DNA of 64,000 nucleotides from Pseudomonas putida (GTDB taxonomy: Bacteria; Pseudomonadota; Gammaproteobacteria; Pseudomonadales; Pseudomonadaceae): positions 1,488,001 through 1,552,000 of the forward strand of contig NZ_MINI01000038.1 in assembly GCF_002906855.1 (NCBI RefSeq), in the 5' to 3' direction. The position numbers and the translations under genes are program-made. This document shows, piece by piece, positions 24,609 to 32,576 of this stretch; the first letter of the stretch is position 1; every line of letters starts with the position of its first letter. The notes beneath the pieces were generated by a model. That model was not told the origin of the DNA, did no database searches, and worked only from the letters and a program-made list of their open reading frames with translations.

Positions 24609-25580
24609 TTACTGGACTGCGTCGATACGCTTCATCAGGTCGGCGTACTGCGCACCGTACTTCTCGCGCACCGGGGCGGTGGCGTCGTAGAACGGCTTGG
24701 TGTCGACGGTGATGAACTCGACTCCGGCTGCCTTGAGCTTCTCTTCGCTGGCGGCGGACTTGGCGTCCCACAGTGCGCGTTCTTCCATCTGCGCTTCGCG
24801 GGCGACTTTCTTTACCAGGGCCTGCTGCTCGGACGAAAGCTTGTTCCAGGTGGTCTTGGACATCACCACTGGCTCCGGCAAGATCAGGTGATTGGTCAGG
24901 GTGAAGTACTTGGCGCTCTGGTAGTGGTTGTGTTCGAGCAGGGTCGGCGGGTTGTTCTCGGCGCCGTCGATCACTCCGGTCTGCAGGGCGCTGAAGATCT
25001 CGCCGGTGTCCATGGCGATGCCGTTGCCGCCCATGGCATTCATCATGTCGATGAACAGCGGGTTGCCCTGCACGCGGATCTTCATACCCTTGAGGTCTTC
25101 AAGGCTGCGCACCGGTTTCTTGGTGTAGAGGCTGCGCGAGCCGCCATCCATCCACGCCAGCGCGACCAGGTTGAATTCGGAATTGGTGATCTTGTCGAGG
25201 ATTTCCTGGCCGATATCGCCGTCGATGATCTTGCGCATGTGCTCATGGTCGCGGAACACGAACGGCATGTTGAACACGTTCACGTCCGGCACCACCGGGC
25301 CGACGATGCCGAGGCTGACGCGGGTCATCTGCACCGCACCGATCTGTGCCTGCTCGATCACTTCCTTCTCCGAGCCGAGCACGCCGCCAGGGAACATCTT
25401 GAAGGTGATTTCGCCATTGCTGGCCTGTTCGAGCTTCTTGCCCATGTTCTGTTCGGCGACCACGGTCGGGTAACCGGCCGGGTGGATCTCGGCAAACTTG
25501 ATGTCGAGTGCCGAGGCCGGCAGCGACAGGCTGAAAGCGAACGGGAGTGCGGCAAGAAGCAGCTTGCGTTTGAAGGTCAT
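24609..25580 (-). CDS. TRAP transporter substrate-binding protein (DctP-like)
   Basis: 323 residues. A signal peptide (about 1-24, cleavage after ASA) exports it to the periplasm. The DctP family arginine for carboxylate binding lies in KGMKIRVQGNPLFIDM (about 165-180), followed by GEIFSALQTGVIDGAENN. It should bind a sugar acid and hand it to the DctQM permease. Its position after udh and the lactonase in one operon argues for glucuronate or galacturonate. The leader has an A-rich stretch (ATAATAAAAACC) next to the ribosome binding site, a possible Crc/Hfq target. Confidence 0.9.
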   Translation of the reverse strand: MTFKRKLLLAALPFAFSLSLPASALDIKFAEIHPAGYPTVVAEQNMGKKLEQASNGEITFKMFPGGVLGSEKEVIEQAQIGAVQMTRVSLGIVGPVVPDVNVFNMPFVFRDHEHMRKIIDGDIGQEILDKITNSEFNLVALAWMDGGSRSLYTKKPVRSLEDLKGMKIRVQGNPLFIDMMNAMGGNGIAMDTGEIFSALQTGVIDGAENNPPTLLEHNHYQSAKYFTLTNHLILPEPVVMSKTTWNKLSSEQQALVKKVAREAQMEERALWDAKSAASEEKLKAAGVEFITVDTKPFYDATAPVREKYGAQYADLMKRIDAVQ

Positions 25581-25654
25581 GGTGAAACTCCGTGGTTTTT
25601 ATTATCTGGTTTCGCGCGTGAGTGTTGGATGCTGCGATGTTGCGTGAGCCGTGG

Positions 25655-26530
25655 TCAGCCGCGCCAGGCAGGTTCCTCCAGGCCCTGGACGCCGGGGCGC
25701 AGGGCGAACACACCACCGGCCAGGGGCTGATCGCTGAGGTCGTTGCCTGCAGGGCGGATCGAGGTGACAAACAAGGTGTCGAGGTTGGCGCCGCCGAAGG
25801 CGCACATCGCCGGCTTCTTCACCGGCACGCTGAGCGAGCGGTCGAGGCGACCGTCGGGGGTGAATCGGTGGATCTGCCCGGCGTCGTTGCCGCAGATCCA
25901 GTAGCAGCCGTCTGCGTCGATGGCGGCGCCGTCGGGGCGGCCGGGGAAGGCGCGCATGTCGACGAACAGCCGTTGGTTGTGCGGCGTGCCGCTGTCGATG
26001 TCGTAATCGAAAGTCCAGATCTTCTGCACGTTGGGGTGCGAGTCGGACAGGTACATGCGTGCGCCGTCCGGGCTGAAGGCCAAGCCGTTGGGCACGATCA
26101 TGTCCTTGAGCTGCTGGCGCAACTGGCCTTCGCCATCGACCCGGTACAGCGCGCCGACGTGGGCACCTTGCTGCATGTCCATGAGCATGCTGCCGGCCCA
26201 GAAACGGCCCTGGCGGTCGCAGCGGCCATCGTTGAAGCGCATGCCGTGTTGCGGGTGTTCGACTGCGGCGAACAGGCGGCTGTCGAGGCTGCCGTCGGCC
26301 TGGGCCTGCAGCTGGAAGATGCCGCTCTGCATGCCGGCGACCCAACCCTGCTCGGTACGGGCGATGCAGGCGAGCATCTCGTCGCCTTGCCAGACCTGAT
26401 GGGCGCCGTCCTGCCAGCGGTGCAGCTGGCGGGCCGGGATGTCGACCCAGTACAGGGCTTGTTCGCTGGGGTGCCACACCGGGCTTTCACCGGTGCCGTT
26501 GCGGGCGTCGACGATCAGTTCGCAGTGCAT
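25655..26530 (-). CDS. SMP-30/gluconolactonase family sugar-lactone hydrolase
   Basis: 291 residues, a six-bladed propeller. Metal-site residues of the family are visible: Glu in GESPVWH (about 15), Asn in MIVPNGLAFSPDG (about 150) and Asp in SDSHPNVQ and FPGRPDGAAIDADG (about 200). It would open the aldaro-lactone formed by the adjacent uronate dehydrogenase. The ATG at 26530 matches the family start (MHCELIVDARNGTGESP); the longer frame overlaps udh. It sits 25 bp after udh in the same operon. Confidence 0.85.
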   Translation of the reverse strand: MHCELIVDARNGTGESPVWHPSEQALYWVDIPARQLHRWQDGAHQVWQGDEMLACIARTEQGWVAGMQSGIFQLQAQADGSLDSRLFAAVEHPQHGMRFNDGRCDRQGRFWAGSMLMDMQQGAHVGALYRVDGEGQLRQQLKDMIVPNGLAFSPDGARMYLSDSHPNVQKIWTFDYDIDSGTPHNQRLFVDMRAFPGRPDGAAIDADGCYWICGNDAGQIHRFTPDGRLDRSLSVPVKKPAMCAFGGANLDTLFVTSIRPAGNDLSDQPLAGGVFALRPGVQGLEEPAWRG

Positions 26531-26555
26531 GCTGGAGCCTCTTGGCAGGGCAGTC

Positions 26556-27362
26556 TCAGTTGAATGGGCCGGCAGCGACGAAGGCGCCACCCTGGTAGAC
26601 CATGCTCGGGTCGTCGGCTGCAGGCGCAGGTTTGGCCTCTACCGCGGCGCGGAATACTTCCGAACTGTCCTTGGGCTGGTAGCCCAGGTGCGCGGCATGG
26701 CGGTTGTCCCACCAGACGGTACGGTTGTCGGAAGCGCCGTAGACCACGGTGTGGCCGACATCGGCGGTGAACAGGCCGCGCTCGATCAGCTGGGTGAGGT
26801 CGTCGTAGCTCAGCCAGGTGCTGAGCATGCGTGGGTTCTGTGGCTCGTCGAACGAGGAGCCGATACGGATGCTGACGGTCTCGATGCCGTAGCGGTCGAA
26901 GTAGAAGCTGGCGACATCCTCGCCATAGCACTTGGACAAGCCGTAGTAGCTGTCGGGCCGGCGCAGGGCATGGGCGTCGATTGTCTGATCCTGGCGGTAG
27001 AAACCGATCACATGGTTGGAGCTGGCGAAGATGATGCGCCTTACCCCGTGCTTGCGTGCGGCTTCGTAGATGTGGAAGACGCCGCAGATGTTGGGGCCGA
27101 GGATCTCTTCGAAAGAATGCTCGGTGGACACGCCACCGAAGTGGACGATGGCGTCGACGCCTTCGACCAGGGCATGGACCGCAGCCTTGTCGGCCAGGTC
27201 GCAAGGGATGATTTCTTCATGGGGGCCGGTGGCGGGAGCCATCGGCGCGATGTCGGAAAGGCGCAGGACTTCGGCGCAGCCATTGAGGCGTTGGCGAAGC
27301 ACCTTGCCCAGGCCGCCTGCGGCTCCGGTGAGCAGCAGGCGCTTGAAGGGGGTGGTGGTCAT
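26556..27362 (-). CDS. udh: NAD-dependent uronate dehydrogenase
   Basis: 268 residues, the size of characterised Pseudomonas uronate dehydrogenases. Extended-SDR features: TGAAGGLG at about 12-19, substrate stretch HFGGVSTEHSFEEILGPN, SSNHVIGFY and the catalytic YYGLSK (Tyr about 136, Lys about 140). It oxidises D-glucuronate or D-galacturonate to the 1,5-aldarolactone, which the next gene's lactonase should open on the way to glucarate/galactarate. It is first in the operon udh-lactonase-dctPQM, behind a promoter with a GntR-type operator overlapping the start site. Confidence 0.9.
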   Translation of the reverse strand: MTTTPFKRLLLTGAAGGLGKVLRQRLNGCAEVLRLSDIAPMAPATGPHEEIIPCDLADKAAVHALVEGVDAIVHFGGVSTEHSFEEILGPNICGVFHIYEAARKHGVRRIIFASSNHVIGFYRQDQTIDAHALRRPDSYYGLSKCYGEDVASFYFDRYGIETVSIRIGSSFDEPQNPRMLSTWLSYDDLTQLIERGLFTADVGHTVVYGASDNRTVWWDNRHAAHLGYQPKDSSEVFRAAVEAKPAPAADDPSMVYQGGAFVAAGPFN

Positions 27363-27388
27363 GGCGGCTCTACTTGTGATTGTTGTAA

Positions 27389-27401
27389 GTTGTCGTATGA
27401 C
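27389..27401. promoter_or_regulatory. Operator at the udh operon promoter
   Basis: GTTGTCGTATGAC, two mismatches from the perfect GTTGTCGTACAAC at the porin promoter, lies at the predicted udh transcription start, 27 bp before the ATG. A repressor bound here would block initiation. Confidence 0.6.
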
Positions 27402-27408
27402 TTTGCTG

Positions 27409-27438
27409 ATTATCGGCAGCGGTTTCCGGGGTTGTCAA
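27409..27438 (-). promoter_or_regulatory. Predicted sigma-70 promoter of the udh operon
   Basis: On the minus strand: TTGACA (27433-27438), 18-nt spacer, GATAAT (27409-27414). The predicted start near 27401 falls on the operator. The leader that follows contains ACAACAATCACAA, a possible Crc/Hfq motif. Confidence 0.65.
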
Positions 27439-27464
27439 TGCTGCTCGATTTTTAAAAGCTGGCG

Positions 27465-27481
27465 CGATCCCTGTGGGAGCG
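27465..27481. repeat. Truncated REP fragment after the porin gene
   Basis: GATCCCTGTGGGAGCG, the beginning of the REP consensus seen intact near 31711, stops exactly at the porin stop codon. It looks like a REP partly lost or overwritten. Confidence 0.45.
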
Positions 27482-28726
27482 TTACAGCAACGACAGGGGA
27501 TAGTTGAAGATCAACCGGTTCTCATCGAACTCGTTGCTGCTGTAATCGCGGCGAATGGTCGAGTTGCGCCACTTCACGCTCAGATCCTTGAACGGCCCGC
27601 TCTGGATCACATAGGCCAGTTCCGACTCGCGCACCCACTCCTTGCCGTCGGTCACCACCCCGGAATGCACATCGCGGCCACTGATATAGCGGTTCATCAA
27701 GGTCAGCCCCGGTACCCCGAGCGTCACGAAGTTGAAGTCATGGCGCACCTGCCACGAGCGCTCTTCGGCATTGTCGAAACTGGAGTTGTAGCTGTCGTTG
27801 GCCAGGGTTCCGCCGCTGGTGCCGTTGACCCGCATCCAGGTATCGCCATCGACCTTCTGCAGCCCGACCCAGAAGGTGTTGCCGCCGTACTTGGCCGAGA
27901 ACATGCCCGAGTAGGTCTTGTTGTCCAGCTTGCCGGCGCGTTCCGAGCCGTCCTCGCCACCGTGGAAGTAGCCCAGGTTGGCGCCGAGGGTCCAGTCGCC
28001 CAGCGGCTGGCTGTGGCTCAGTTGCAGGTACTGCTGCTCGTAAACATCCTTGAGCACCGCGTTCCACAGCCCGACCAGGGTGCGGTCCTGGTTGAACTTG
28101 TATTCGCCGCCGACAAAGTTGAAGCGGTCCGACACGCCGCCGCCGTAACTCATGTCTTCCATGCTTGCGTCGTTGCGCGGGCTGTTGCCACGGAACTGGC
28201 CACCGTAGAGGGTCAGCCCGGCAATTTCGTTGGAGGTCACCTGGCCGCCGCGGAAGGTCTGCGGCAGCGAGCGGCCATCGTCCGAGCGCAGGATCGGCAG
28301 CACCGGCATCCATTCGCCAATCTTCAGTTCGGTCTTGGAAATACGTGCCTTGCCCGCCACGGCGAGGCGACCGTAGTCATCTGCCGGCCGCCCATCGTCA
28401 TGGCGCGGCAGCAGCGCGGTGCCATAGGTGCCGCCACCACCGTCGAGTTTCACCGACCATAGCCCCAGCACATCCACGCCAAACCCCACCGGCCCCTGGG
28501 TGAAGCCGGAGCGGGCATCGAGAATGAAGCTCTGGGTCCACTCTTCGGCCTTGCTCTGCGGGTTGCTGGGGTTGGTGAAATTGCGGTTGATGTAGAAGTT
28601 GCGCAGGCCCAGTACGGCCTTGCTGTCATCGACGAAACCTTCGGCTTGGCTGACGCCCGGTGCACCGGTAAGCAGGCCGGCACCGAACAGCGCGAAGGGG
28701 AGAGCCTTGTGGCAAATTTTCGACAT
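27482..28726 (-). CDS. OprD-family outer-membrane porin
   Basis: 414 residues with a signal peptide (about 1-28, SQA cleavage). The mature part opens with GFVDDSKAVLGLRNFYINRN and contains the family's alternating strands, ending in a short aromatic strand (RLIFNYPLSLL). OprD porins are specific channels for amino acids or sugar/aromatic acids. Its promoter has the best copy of the uronate operator, so it is very probably the outer-membrane port of the uronate system. The leader has an extended A-rich Crc/Hfq-type motif (ACAAAAACAACA) before the ATG. Confidence 0.88.
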   Translation of the reverse strand: MSKICHKALPFALFGAGLLTGAPGVSQAEGFVDDSKAVLGLRNFYINRNFTNPSNPQSKAEEWTQSFILDARSGFTQGPVGFGVDVLGLWSVKLDGGGGTYGTALLPRHDDGRPADDYGRLAVAGKARISKTELKIGEWMPVLPILRSDDGRSLPQTFRGGQVTSNEIAGLTLYGGQFRGNSPRNDASMEDMSYGGGVSDRFNFVGGEYKFNQDRTLVGLWNAVLKDVYEQQYLQLSHSQPLGDWTLGANLGYFHGGEDGSERAGKLDNKTYSGMFSAKYGGNTFWVGLQKVDGDTWMRVNGTSGGTLANDSYNSSFDNAEERSWQVRHDFNFVTLGVPGLTLMNRYISGRDVHSGVVTDGKEWVRESELAYVIQSGPFKDLSVKWRNSTIRRDYSSNEFDENRLIFNYPLSLL

Positions 28727-28758
28727 GGAGTTCGTCCGCTATGTTGTTTTTGTTATGT

Positions 28759-28771
28759 GTTGTCGTACAAC
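28759..28771. promoter_or_regulatory. Perfect operator at the porin promoter
   Basis: GTTGTCGTACAAC: GTTGT/ACAAC arms around CGT. It lies just downstream of the predicted start (about 28773), as expected for a repressor. Related copies are at 27389 and 19392, so these genes form a likely regulon under a FadR/GntR-type regulator encoded elsewhere. Confidence 0.7.
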
Positions 28772-28779
28772 TGCGGCGT

Positions 28780-28808
28780 TTTTTATCAAGCGGGAAATAC
28801 ACTGTCAA
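28780..28808 (-). promoter_or_regulatory. Predicted sigma-70 promoter of the porin gene
   Basis: Minus strand: TTGACA (28803-28808), 17-nt spacer, TAAAAA (28780-28785). The rest of the 311-bp gap to the PQQ dehydrogenase gene holds no gene. Confidence 0.6.
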
Positions 28809-29037
28809 CGCTGAAAATCGCAATCAGCCAGAGGCGTCAAGTGAAACATCGCCTCCGAGCGCTCTAGATCAAGGTCTTGAAAAAACATGAGTCATACTAT
28901 GACGTGGGCAAATATTGTTACATTTGCGGCAATGGACTCATTTTGCTGCGACGGTTAGTCGCAGAATCATTTCGTAATACTATTCTTCGTTCCTGAATGG
29001 CTAATCGATTCAGTCCAATGAAACGGAGAATTCACCC

Positions 29038-31419
29038 ATGAGCACTACCCGTGCTTCGCAACCCTCACCCTTGCTGCCCAGGCTGCTAGGCGTGCTCTTT
29101 CTGCTGATGGGCCTGGCCCTGGTGGCCGGCGGCATCAAGCTGATGGGCCTCGGCGGCTCGCTGTATTACCTCTTGGCCGGCATCGGCATCCTGATCACCG
29201 CTGGCCTGCTGCTGGCCGTGCGCCGCGAGGCGTTGAGCGTGTATGGCATCGTGCTGCTGCTGACCACCCTGTGGTCACTGATGGAAGTGGGCCTGGACTG
29301 GTGGCAGCTGGTGCCGCGCCTGGCCCTCTGGTTCGTCCTGGGCCTGGTGCTGCTGTTGCCCTGGTTGCGCAGGCCGCTGACCCTCGGTGAGCCGTATCCG
29401 CTAGGGACCGGGGTGCTGGGCGTGGGCGTGGTGGCGGCGGGGCTGATGGCCCTGGCCAGCCAGTTCACCAACCCCAACACCATCGTCGGTCATCTCGATC
29501 GCGACACCGCTGGCACCACGAACACCGCACCGACAATGCCCGACGGTGACTGGCAGTCTTACGGCCGTACGGAATTCGGCGACCGTTACTCGCCACTCAA
29601 GCAGATCACCCCGGAGAACGTCGGCAAGCTCAAGCTGGCCTGGACCTACCGCACCGGCGACATTCCCGGCCCCAATGACCCGGGCGAAACCACCGCGGAA
29701 AACACCCCGCTCAAGGTCAACGGCAAGCTCTACGTGTGCACCCCGCACAGCCAGGTGATCGCCTTGGACCCGGACAGCGGCAAGGAACTGTGGCGCTTCG
29801 ATCCCAAGCTCAGCACCCAGAACGCAGCCAACTTCAAGGGCTGGGCGCACATGACGTGTCGCGGCGTGGCCTATTTCGACACCGCCAAGTCGCAAGCGAG
29901 CCCTGCCGAAGGTCAAGCCTGCGCCAAGCGGGTCTACGTGCCCACCGCCGACACCCGCCTGATCGCCCTGGATGCCGATACCGGCAAGCAGTGCGAAGGC
30001 TTCGGCGACAACGGCCAGGTCGACCTGACTCGCAACATCGGCACCTTTACCGCCGGTGGCTACTATTCCACCTCACCACCCACCGTGGCCGGGGGCCTGC
30101 TGATCCTCGGCGGCCACGTCACCGACAACGTCTCCACCGACGAGCCGTCCGGTGTGGTGCGCGCCTATGACGCCATCACCGGCCAGCTGGTGTGGAACTG
30201 GGACAGCGGCAAGCCCGATGCCACCGCGCCGATCGCTGACGGCCAGTTCTACACGCGCAACTCGCCGAATGTGTGGTCGGTGATCAGCGCCGACGAAAAA
30301 CTTGGCCTGCTGTACCTGCCCATGGGCAACCAGATGCCCGACCAGTGGGGGGGTAACCGCACGCCGGAAGCCGAGAAGTTCAGTGCCGGCCTGGTGGCCT
30401 TGGACATCGCCACCGGCAAGGTGCGCTGGAACTACCAGTTCACCCACCATGACCTGTGGGACATGGACGTCGGCGGCCAGCCGAGCCTGATCGACATCAA
30501 GACTGCCGACGGGGTTAAACCTGCGGTCATGGCTTCGACCAAGCAGGGCAGCATCTACGTGCTCGATCGCAGCAACGGCCAGCCGCTGGTGCCGATCCAC
30601 GAAACGCCCGTTCCCCAGGGGGCAGTGGAAGGCGACCATACCTCTGCGACCCAGCCGATGTCCGAGCTCAACTTCATGCCGCCGACCTTGCACGAGCGCG
30701 ACATGTGGGGCGTGACGCCGTTCGACCAGATGCTCTGCCGCATCGACTTCCGTTCGATGCGTTATGACGGCATCTTCACCCCACCGTCGCTGCAGGGCTC
30801 GCTGGTGTACCCGGGCAACTTCGGCGTGTTCGACTGGGGTGGCATTTCCGTCGACCCGGTGCGCCAGATCGCCTTCGTCAACCCCAGCTACATGGCCTTC
30901 AAGTCCCAGCTGATTCCAGCTTCCAAGATCGCCAGCCAGCCTGCGCGCAAGAGCGAAACCGAAGGTATCCAGCCGAACAAGGGCGCGCCATACGGGGTGA
31001 TCATGGGCGCCTTCCTGTCGCCGATGGGGCTGCCGTGCCAGGCGCCGTCCTGGGGCTACGTGGCAGCCGTGGACCTGACCACGCACAAGGTGATCTGGAA
31101 GCACAAGAACGGCACCGTGCGGGACAGCTCGCCGGTCCCGATCCCGCTGACCATGGGTGTGCCGAGCCTGGGCGGGACCTTCATGACCGCCAGTGGCCTG
31201 GCGTTCCTCAGTGGCACCCTCGACCAGTACCTGCGTGCCTATGACGTGCGCGACGGCAAGGTGCTCTGGGAAGGGCGCCTGCCGGCAGGCGCGCAGACCA
31301 CGCCGATGACCTACACCGGCAAGGACGGGCGCCAGTATGTGCTGGTGATGGCTGGCGGGCATGGCTCGCTGGGCACCAAGCAAGGGGACTACGTGATGGC
31401 GTTTGCCTTGCCTGAATAA
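29038..31419 (+). CDS. gcd: Membrane-bound PQQ-dependent glucose/quinate/shikimate-family dehydrogenase
   Basis: 793 residues. The N-terminal ~140 residues form five membrane helices; the rest is a periplasmic eight-bladed PQQ propeller. Recognisable active-site parts are GWAHMTCRGV (His), HHDLWDMDVG (catalytic Asp, about residue 476), and TKQGSIYVLD (Lys contacting PQQ). Electrons go to ubiquinone. Length and topology match Gcd, which oxidises glucose to gluconate in the periplasm. However, the gene is divergent from the uronate porin, not next to a gluconate locus, so another aldose or polyol substrate is possible. GGAG precedes the ATG. Confidence 0.85.
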   Translation: MSTTRASQPSPLLPRLLGVLFLLMGLALVAGGIKLMGLGGSLYYLLAGIGILITAGLLLAVRREALSVYGIVLLLTTLWSLMEVGLDWWQLVPRLALWFVLGLVLLLPWLRRPLTLGEPYPLGTGVLGVGVVAAGLMALASQFTNPNTIVGHLDRDTAGTTNTAPTMPDGDWQSYGRTEFGDRYSPLKQITPENVGKLKLAWTYRTGDIPGPNDPGETTAENTPLKVNGKLYVCTPHSQVIALDPDSGKELWRFDPKLSTQNAANFKGWAHMTCRGVAYFDTAKSQASPAEGQACAKRVYVPTADTRLIALDADTGKQCEGFGDNGQVDLTRNIGTFTAGGYYSTSPPTVAGGLLILGGHVTDNVSTDEPSGVVRAYDAITGQLVWNWDSGKPDATAPIADGQFYTRNSPNVWSVISADEKLGLLYLPMGNQMPDQWGGNRTPEAEKFSAGLVALDIATGKVRWNYQFTHHDLWDMDVGGQPSLIDIKTADGVKPAVMASTKQGSIYVLDRSNGQPLVPIHETPVPQGAVEGDHTSATQPMSELNFMPPTLHERDMWGVTPFDQMLCRIDFRSMRYDGIFTPPSLQGSLVYPGNFGVFDWGGISVDPVRQIAFVNPSYMAFKSQLIPASKIASQPARKSETEGIQPNKGAPYGVIMGAFLSPMGLPCQAPSWGYVAAVDLTTHKVIWKHKNGTVRDSSPVPIPLTMGVPSLGGTFMTASGLAFLSGTLDQYLRAYDVRDGKVLWEGRLPAGAQTTPMTYTGKDGRQYVLVMAGGHGSLGTKQGDYVMAFALPE

Positions 31420-31429
31420 CGCGTTTTTT

Positions 31430-31479
31430 GTGGGAGCGGCCTTGCGCCGCGAAAAGGGCCGCTTTGCGGCCCTTTTCGC
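31430..31479. terminator. REP-like unit merged with a strong terminator after gcd
   Basis: A REP unit (TGTGGGAGCGGCCTTGCGCCGCGAA) runs into GCGAAAAGGGCCGC-TTT-GCGGCCCTTTTCGC, a 14-bp perfect stem (31449-31479). Located 10 nt after the gcd stop, it should terminate efficiently. Confidence 0.7.
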
Positions 31480-31596
31480 ATCATTCACGTTTACCGCTGA
31501 ACAAATTGCAACAAGTCATGTCGCAAAGGGTGCTCGCGCAAGGCGGGCCGAGGCGAGAGCCGAAGTGGTGTCCGAATCTGTTTCACTACTACGATG

Positions 31597-31619
31597 AAGG
31601 CGCCGATGGCGCCTTTTTT
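31597..31619 (+). terminator. Orphan Rho-independent terminator
   Basis: AAGGCGCC-GAT-GGCGCCTT followed by TTTT. It lies about 180 nt after gcd and after that gene's own terminator, so its cognate transcript is unclear. Confidence 0.7.
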
Positions 31620-31821
31620 CGTTGTCTTTAGCCATGTACAACCTCGGCCCTAGCGCCGAGCAGTGTGGGAGATTCTGTCTTGCTCATTTCTAAAAAACGG
31701 CGCGCGATCCCTGTGGGAGCGGGCTTGCCCCGCGAACACCGGCGGAGCCGGTGCCATGCAGTCCCGTCATTCGTGGATTTCTGAAAGACGGACAGCAGTT
31801 GCGCAATGGCAAAGATAAGCG

Positions 31822-31837
31822 CATTGTAATGACGAAT
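31822..31837. promoter_or_regulatory. Candidate relB operator
   Basis: CATTGTAATG is a small palindrome followed by ACGAATG, giving overlapping CATT/AATG half sites 24-39 bp before relB. Autorepression by RelB/RelBE at such sites is the rule for this family. Confidence 0.4.
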
Positions 31838-31860
31838 GTCTTTACCAAGAGGGCCATCCC

Positions 31861-32100
31861 ATGGCGTCCATCAATATCCGCGTCGATGACGAACTCAAAG
31901 CCCGCGCCTATCAGGAACTAGAGCGGCTAGGCGTAACCCCGTCCGAGCTCATGCGCCAGGCACTGCAATACGTGGCCGAACGAGGCAAGCTACCTTTTCG
32001 ACCCGTGCTGATGACTGAGGAAGACGAAGACCTGATCGCGATTGTGAGAGAGCGACTTGCCTCCCCGCAGCGCGTGAGGGTGCAGCTGGATGACCTATAG
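31861..32100 (+). CDS. relB: RelB/DinJ-family antitoxin
   Basis: 79 residues. The N-terminal ribbon-helix-helix (SINIRVDDELKARAYQELER) binds DNA; the acidic C-terminal part wraps the toxin. Family features are the RVDDELK opening and GVTPSELMRQALQYV helix. It overlaps the following toxin gene by 11 nt, the standard coupled order of a type II toxin-antitoxin pair. The region around it has different base composition and contains broken genes, so the module is probably acquired. Confidence 0.88.
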   Translation: MASINIRVDDELKARAYQELERLGVTPSELMRQALQYVAERGKLPFRPVLMTEEDEDLIAIVRERLASPQRVRVQLDDL

Positions 32101-32344
32101 CCTCGACTTCGATTCACGTGCGATGAAAGAGTGGAAGAAGCTCGGTGATACGGTTCGTCAGCAGTTCAAGAAGAAGCTGGCCGAGGTTCTGCTGAACCCG
32201 CGGGTGGAGGCTAATCGGCTCAGCTCGCTGCCCGATTGCTACAAGATAAAGCTTCGCAGCAGTGGCTACCGCTTGGAGTTTGTGGTGGCCGTTGATCGCC
32301 GAGAGCGCGATGAGGTTTATCGGAAGGCGGCCCAGCGACTTTAG
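32090..32344 (+). CDS. relE: RelE-family toxin (mRNA interferase)
   Basis: 84 residues with the RelE fold: FDSRAMKEWKKLG at the start, LPDCYKIKLRSSGYRLEFVV in the core and EVYRKAAQRL at the end. Basic residues and a C-terminal Tyr of the catalytic set are present, so it should cleave mRNA in the ribosomal A site. It is complete and in frame, so the pair is likely functional. The ATG lies inside the end of relB. Confidence 0.88.
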   Translation: MTYSLDFDSRAMKEWKKLGDTVRQQFKKKLAEVLLNPRVEANRLSSLPDCYKIKLRSSGYRLEFVVAVDRRERDEVYRKAAQRL

Positions 32345-32441
32345 TGATCTTCATTCGGCGTGCTGTTCTCCCTGTCTGATGCTTGCTTCGCAGACAACCT
32401 TTCGCATCCAAGCAGGCACATCACCGTCGTGGGGCTCGGTC

Positions 32442-32576
32442 TCACCTTGCCTGCAATGGGCTCAGCTTCGGCCGCATATATATGCCTCGTACGATCCGCT
32501 CCAGTTTACCAGCCTGAACCAGCTGTGAAAGCGCCTCGCGGACGGCTTGTCTTGAGACGAACTTGCGGGCCGATTC
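32442..32576 (-). pseudogene. Fragment of a DUF6088/AbiEi-like protein
   Basis: Minus-strand frame with FVSRQAVREALSQLV and AGKLERIVRGIYMRPK, the helix-turn-helix/winged N-terminal signature of DUF6088 (AbiEi-type antitoxin) proteins. It lacks a start codon and stops after about 44 residues, so it is a remnant. It is fused out of frame to an ATPase remnant. Confidence 0.6.

Larger units (their letters stand above)
31480..31860. other. Intergenic region with second terminator and a REP, no gene seen
   Basis: Between gcd and relB there is no credible coding frame. It holds a second terminator (AAGGCGCC-GAT-GGCGCCTT then T run, 31597-31619) with no recognised gene before it, hinting that a small gene or RNA was lost or is unannotated at 31480-31596, and an intact REP (CCTGTGGGAGCGGGCTTGCC) near 31711-31737. 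Confidence 0.5.

Noticed and set aside
31540..31600. A tRNA-like or tmRNA-like stretch (GGTGTCCGAATC...)
   Set aside because: No cloverleaf could be drawn and there is no CCA-ended acceptor stem, so no RNA gene is called.
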